In this document: in pieces, positions 60,500 to 64,000 of the stretch
Position numbering within the stretch: the stretch's first letter is position 1
How the letters are laid out: each line of letters begins with the position of its first letter
NCBI GenBank assembly: GCA_033557465.1
Contig: CM066031.1
Location: 1,231,297,312 to 1,231,361,311, forward strand
Origin: Ichthyophis bannanicus
Lineage: Eukaryota; Chordata; Amphibia; Gymnophiona; Ichthyophiidae
DNA: 64,000 nucleotides
Direction: 5' to 3'
The notes under the pieces: model-generated
Seen by the model: only the letters and a program-made list of their open reading frames with translations
The model's database searches: none
What the model was told of the DNA's origin: nothing
Position numbers and translations under genes: made by a program

Positions 60500-61420
60500 T
60501 TGTTTGATAAGCTCACCTGGCCCTTCACTAATCCCAGACAGACTAGCCCATTTTTCTCAAAGATGGGCCTTTCTTACCTCAGAACCCTGGACCCTGCAAC
60601 TAGTCAGCAAGGGCCTCCAGTTTCATTTCAAAAGCCCACCACCTACTCATTTTTTGGGCCTCCAGGCCTCGACCTCCATCACACCTACCTACTTCATCAG
60701 GAGATCCACTCACTATTAACTCAGTGAGCAATAGAGAGGGTCCCACTGTCCCAGCAAGGTCTAGGGTGCTACTCCTGCTACTTCTTAATTCCAAAGAAAA
60801 CAGGGGGTTACAGACCCATATTGGATCTCAGGAATCTCAACAAATTCCTTATCAAAGAAAAGTTCAAGATGATTTCTCTAGGAACTCTTCTTTCTTATCT
60901 CAAACTAAAAGATTGGCCATGCTCTTTGGATCTAAAAGATGCACATACTCACATTCTCATACATCCAAACTACAGAAGGTACCTCAGGTTTGTTTTTCAA
61001 AAACAGCATTATCAATATCGAGTCCTCCCCTTTAGACTCTCGTCAGCACCTGGAGTCTTCACAAAGTGTCTAGCTGTCATTGCAGCCTTTCTTAGGATCT
61101 TGGGAATATTTCTCTTCCCTTACTTAGACGACTGACTGATAAAGGCAGATATCGCCCAATCGGTCACAGTTGCTCTAAAATGAACCATCCACATACATAA
61201 GAACATAAGATATGGCATACTGGGTCAGACCAAGGTCCATCAAGCCCAGTATCCTGTTTCCAACAGTTGCCAATCTAGGTCACAAGTACCTCCTCTGGAA
61301 GCAAATTCCAGAGTTTTCAGAAGTGGGATTCGTTATCAACTATCCAAAGTCACACCTACTTCTTTCTCAAACCTTAGAATTCATAGGAGCTCGACTGGAT
61401 ACTGTTCAAGCTTGAGCTTT
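60500..61420 (+). pseudogene. DIRS copy 5A reverse transcriptase
   Basis: RT in broken frames. The frame 60,821-61,135 has MDLRNLNKFLIKEKFKMISL, CSLDLKDAHTHILIHPNYRR (motif A), YRVLPFRLSSAPGVFTKCLA (motif B; usual FG changed to FR) and FLFPYLDD (motif C), ending in a TGA in place of the following Trp. After a CR1 tail (61,196-61,316) it resumes as EVGFVINYPKSHLLLSQTLE. It is inactive. Confidence 0.85.
61196..61316 (-). mobile_element. CR1-like LINE tail (antisense), internally deleted
   Basis: CATAAGAACATAAGATATGG, then the CR1 3' UTR complement as at 10,777, stopping after CACAAGTACCT and jumping to GGAAGCAAATTCCAGAGTT, which lies about 170 bp further into CR1. So there is a deletion within the fragment. 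It splits the RT of DIRS copy 5A. Confidence 0.85.
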
Positions 61421-61612
61421 TCTCCCAGAAGACAGACATATCAAACTACTTATCCTAGTTTCTCAAATCTAGCAGCAGTCAACAGTGACAGCCAGGACAT
61501 GCCTGTGATTAATAGGCCGTATTGCCTCAACAGTGCAAGTAGTCCCTCATGTTTGTCTACACATGCAAGAGACTCAATGGAACCTCTCACAGCAGTGGAC
61601 ACAATCCAGAGA

Positions 61613-62200
61613 TCACCCTGCATGTTGGCCTCCAGAATAAACCCTTACATGCTGTACATGGGCATATTTCTGAAGAATGTTACCAGGGATCAGGACACTT
61701 TCACTCCCCTGCTTCCTGAGGATAAGAGGAGTGCATTCCAGACACTCATTAAACAGGGCCAGAACACTTCTAAGTTTCTTACCAGGGCCTCTTTTGATGC
61801 CTTTGAATGAACAAGCAGGGCTTCTGCAGTCTGCATTGGGGCTGCATTGGTTACATGCATCAGATCTCAAGCAATGGATCCAGGATAAACTGGCCAATAT
61901 CCCATGTACTGGAGAAGATCTTTTGACAAGGATTGGATGGAAAAAGCAGGGGCAATTTAGTCAGATGATCTCACCCTAAAACACCTTTCCAAGAAAATAG
62001 CTGACCCATCCAAGAGGAAGGCTCTTCCCAAGAAATCTTTCTATTCTAAAAAGAAGAGATACTATCCTTCTTACCCACCTTTTGCTGCCTATCAGCCTCA
62101 ACATCCTCAGCAGAGACAGCAGGGCCATTGCCAACCCAAGAAGCACAAGGCTCCTAAGCCTCAACCAGCCACAATCTGCATCTGCTTTTTGAGTCCTTCC
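61613..62200 (+). pseudogene. DIRS copy 5B Gag, C-terminal part
   Basis: Reads DTFTPLLPEDKRSAFQTLIK, QGQNTSKFLTRASFDAFE, a stop, then, with frameshifts, IPCTGEDLLTRIGW and the basic tail KRKALPKKSFYSKKKRYYPS. It aligns with copy 5A from 59,910 on. The first two thirds of gag are missing. Confidence 0.83.
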
Positions 62201-62259
62201 TAGAGAGCATTGCCAATCTGCCCCTGGAGAGATCCCCAGCTCCTCCACATAGCCGGCAG

Positions 62260-64000
62260 ACTTTGTCAGTGTGCCCGCAGGTGGCATCTCATAACATCAG
62301 AGCAGTGGATGCTCTAGATTGTCCAATGGGTTATCAGCTTCACGTCAAAGCTTTACCCCCCACGAGCTTCACAGGGGATTATCCCAGACAACCCCTTCAA
62401 AGCGCTCTCTTAAAAGAAGAGGTGACTACCCTATTATCCCATGGTTCTGTAGAAATAGTTCCTCCTCCTCAAGAAAGATTGGACTTCCACTCCATATTTT
62501 CTCATTCAAAAGAAAACAGGAGGCTTCAGGCCCATCTTGGATCTCAGAGACCTAAACAAGTTCATGGTCAGAGAAAAATTCAAAATTATTTCTCTAGGAA
62601 CTCATCTACCATGTCTCTAGAGACAAATTTGGCTATGTTCTCTAGACCTATAATAGGCATACACGCATTTACTTATCCATCCCTCATACAGGCAGTATCT
62701 GTGCTTCATGTTTCAAGGAAACCATTATCAATGCCGGGTTTTCCTCTTCAGTCTAGCCTCTGCCCCAAGAGTCTTCACAAAATACATGGCAGTAGTTGCT
62801 GCCTACCTATGCACCTTGGGGGTATTTCTCTTCCCTTATTTAGATGACTGGCTGATCAGGGGAGACTCCCTCAAGAGGTAAGATTATCCCTTCACCACAC
62901 CATCACAGTGCTACAACACCTGGGCTTCATCATAAACGTCCCAAAGTCTCACCTCGCTCCAACTCAATGACTGGAGTTCATCAGAGCACTCTTAGATACT
63001 CAACAGGCCAAGCTTCCCTTCCACAGGATTACTGTATCCACCTTGTTGAGCTGGCAAAGGGAGTGCAAAAGCAAAGCCGAGTAACAGCTGGAGAGATGCT
63101 AAGGCTATTAGGTCACATGGCTTCCACAGTCCATGTCACCCCTACGCTCAGTTACACATTAGAGAAACACAATGGATTCTTAGTGGATGCAAGCAAAGTG
63201 GTTTCTCTGGGACAAGATCCTCATCACCCCTCAACTGATCAGGTGCCTTCAACGGTGGTGTCCTCCAGAAAACCTCATTGGGTCACCTTTTGATCTTCCA
63301 CCACCTCAATGCACCCTAACAATGGATGCTTCCAAGCTGGGTTGGGGGGCGCATCTGAACAACCTTACCACACAGGGACTCTGGACAACACAGGAATCTG
63401 CCCTGCAGATCAACCTATTAGGACTACGAGCACTGACAAATGCTCTTCGAGTTTTTCAACCCCAACTTTCGGGACAACCTGGTCTAGTCAGGACAGACAA
63501 CCAAATTGCCATGTTCTACATGAACAAACAGGGGGGATGGGGTCCCGTCCCCTCTGCAAAGAAGCGCTTCGCCTGTGGTTCTTTGCTATCTCGTACCACA
63601 TTCACCTCAGAGTGGTGTACCTCCCAGATGAATTCAATGTCCTTGTGGACAAGCTAAGCTGTATCTTTCATCCACACAAATGGACCTTGCATCGGGAGAC
63701 AGCTGCTTGGATCTTCCAGATGTGGGGAACCAACTCAAAGATCTTTTTGCTACTCCGCAAAACACACAGATTCCACTCTTTTCTCCAGTGTTCCGTTGCT
63801 GCACCAACAGACCCCAGATGCCTTCCTTCTACATTGGGTACAGGAACTGCTCTATGCATTCCCACCCATCCTCTTGATGCCCAAAATGCTTTTCAAGCTG
63901 CAGGCCAACAATGACTTGATGATTCTCATAGCCCCCATTTGGTCCCGTCAACTGTGGTTTCCTCCTCTTCTTCTCCTTGCACAGACTTAACCTCTTAGCC
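62260..64000 (+). pseudogene. DIRS copy 5B reverse transcriptase and RNase H
   Basis: Broken frames give IQKKTGGFRPILDLRDLNKF, KFKIISLGTHLP, AYTHLLIHPSYRQYLCFMFQ, FSLASAPRVFTKYMAVVAAY and FLFPYLDDWLIRGD (YLDD kept). RNase H follows: CTLTMDASKLGWGAHLNNLT (catalytic Asp with G-W-G), INLLGLRALTNAL (Glu position changed), LVRTDNQIAMFYMNKQGG (catalytic Asp), then WCTSQMNSMSLWTS where family members read D-x-x-S. The last 200 bases (63,796-63,990) form the linker leading to the recombinase. Confidence 0.83.

Larger units (their letters stand above)
58119..61612 (+). mobile_element. DIRS retrotransposon copy 5A (left end, gag, RT)
   Basis: Left terminal repeat from 58,119 (ATCTCTAGGAACAAGCAGGA, GACGTCGGCACCGACAGAGC), gag 58,552-60,495, RT 60,560-61,420 with a CR1 tail inserted at 61,196-61,316, and a trace of RNase H-side sequence to 61,612. 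There the sequence jumps back to mid-gag of another copy (5B). The recombinase and right end of 5A are missing. Confidence 0.88.
61613..64000 (+). mobile_element. DIRS copy 5B (gag C-terminus, RT, RNase H; runs off the window)
   Basis: Starts abruptly in mid-gag (CMLASRINPYMLYMGIFLKN) directly after RNase H-side sequence of copy 5A. It continues through the gag tail (KKSFYSKKKRYYPSY), RT and RNase H to the start of the linker before the recombinase (LLHWVQELLYAFPPILLMPK) at the window end. Many stops and frameshifts. The recombinase and right terminus would lie beyond 64,000. Confidence 0.85.

Noticed and set aside
1..64000. CRISPR arrays, bacterial operons, rRNA or functional tRNA genes
   Set aside because: None found. 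The only tRNA-like sequence is the SINE head at 16,947-17,008, which lacks a complete cloverleaf. All short tandem repeats are microsatellites or minisatellites without spacer structure.

Overview
This is vertebrate nuclear DNA made almost wholly of transposable elements. I see no bacterial, phage or organelle genes and no confident multi-exon host gene. The mix is CR1, L2-like, L1/Tx1-like and RTE-like LINEs, many DIRS-type tyrosine-recombinase retrotransposons, hAT elements and MITEs, a tRNA-headed SINE with a MIR/CORE-like middle, a Penelope-like inverted repeat and a solo LTR. That many DIRS copies points to an amphibian, and a caecilian is my best guess; this rests on element content, not on a host gene.

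Layout. 0-17.1 kb: DIRS terminal-repeat sequence at the left edge, a decayed DIRS body cut by CR1, MITEs and an L2-like LINE, a 3.3 kb antisense LINE (copy C), LINE and CR1 3' ends, a 1 kb inverted repeat with hammerhead-like motifs, then the RNase H and recombinase end of a DIRS element holding an antisense SINE. 17.1-18 kb: a short stretch without recognised repeats, with a candidate 15-nt microexon and a perfect 20-bp hairpin. 18.2-20.3 kb: a GC-rich DIRS gag. 20.9-27.6 kb: an L1-like element split by a terminally complete DIRS element (copy 2, intact gag of 598 aa). 29.9-44.7 kb: a second L1-like element split by DIRS copy 3, which itself holds a LINE tail, a 1.66 kb solo LTR and a CR1, and ends in a partial hAT transposon. 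44.7-54.6 kb: L1 and CR1 relics, then a nested stack in which DIRS copy 4 holds an L2-like LINE that holds a nearly intact LINE (copy B, 1,010 codons, two in-frame TGA codons). 54.6-58.1 kb: a LINE tail, a Tc1-like end, RTE and L1 relics. 58.1-64 kb: DIRS copy 5A fused to a second, truncated copy 5B that runs off the window.

How the parts relate. The elements are mobility modules acting in trans, not a cellular pathway. LINE copies supply endonuclease/reverse transcriptase and have left many 5'-truncated tails sharing one 3' hairpin plus a TAAA tail; the SINE ends in the same tail. DIRS copies encode Gag, reverse transcriptase/RNase H and a tyrosine recombinase, and their inverted ends and internal complementary region fit the circular-intermediate model. 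The most interesting signals are the exact DIRS junctions, intact gag beside decayed pol in copy 2, a CCHC zinc knuckle at the N-terminus of these Gags, hydrophobic N-termini on two LINE ORFs, a tandem-repeat 5' region in LINE B, the SINE/LINE tail pair and the hammerhead-like inverted repeat.

Element borders are generally good to about 10-30 bp unless target duplications are quoted. Family names come from motif recognition only.
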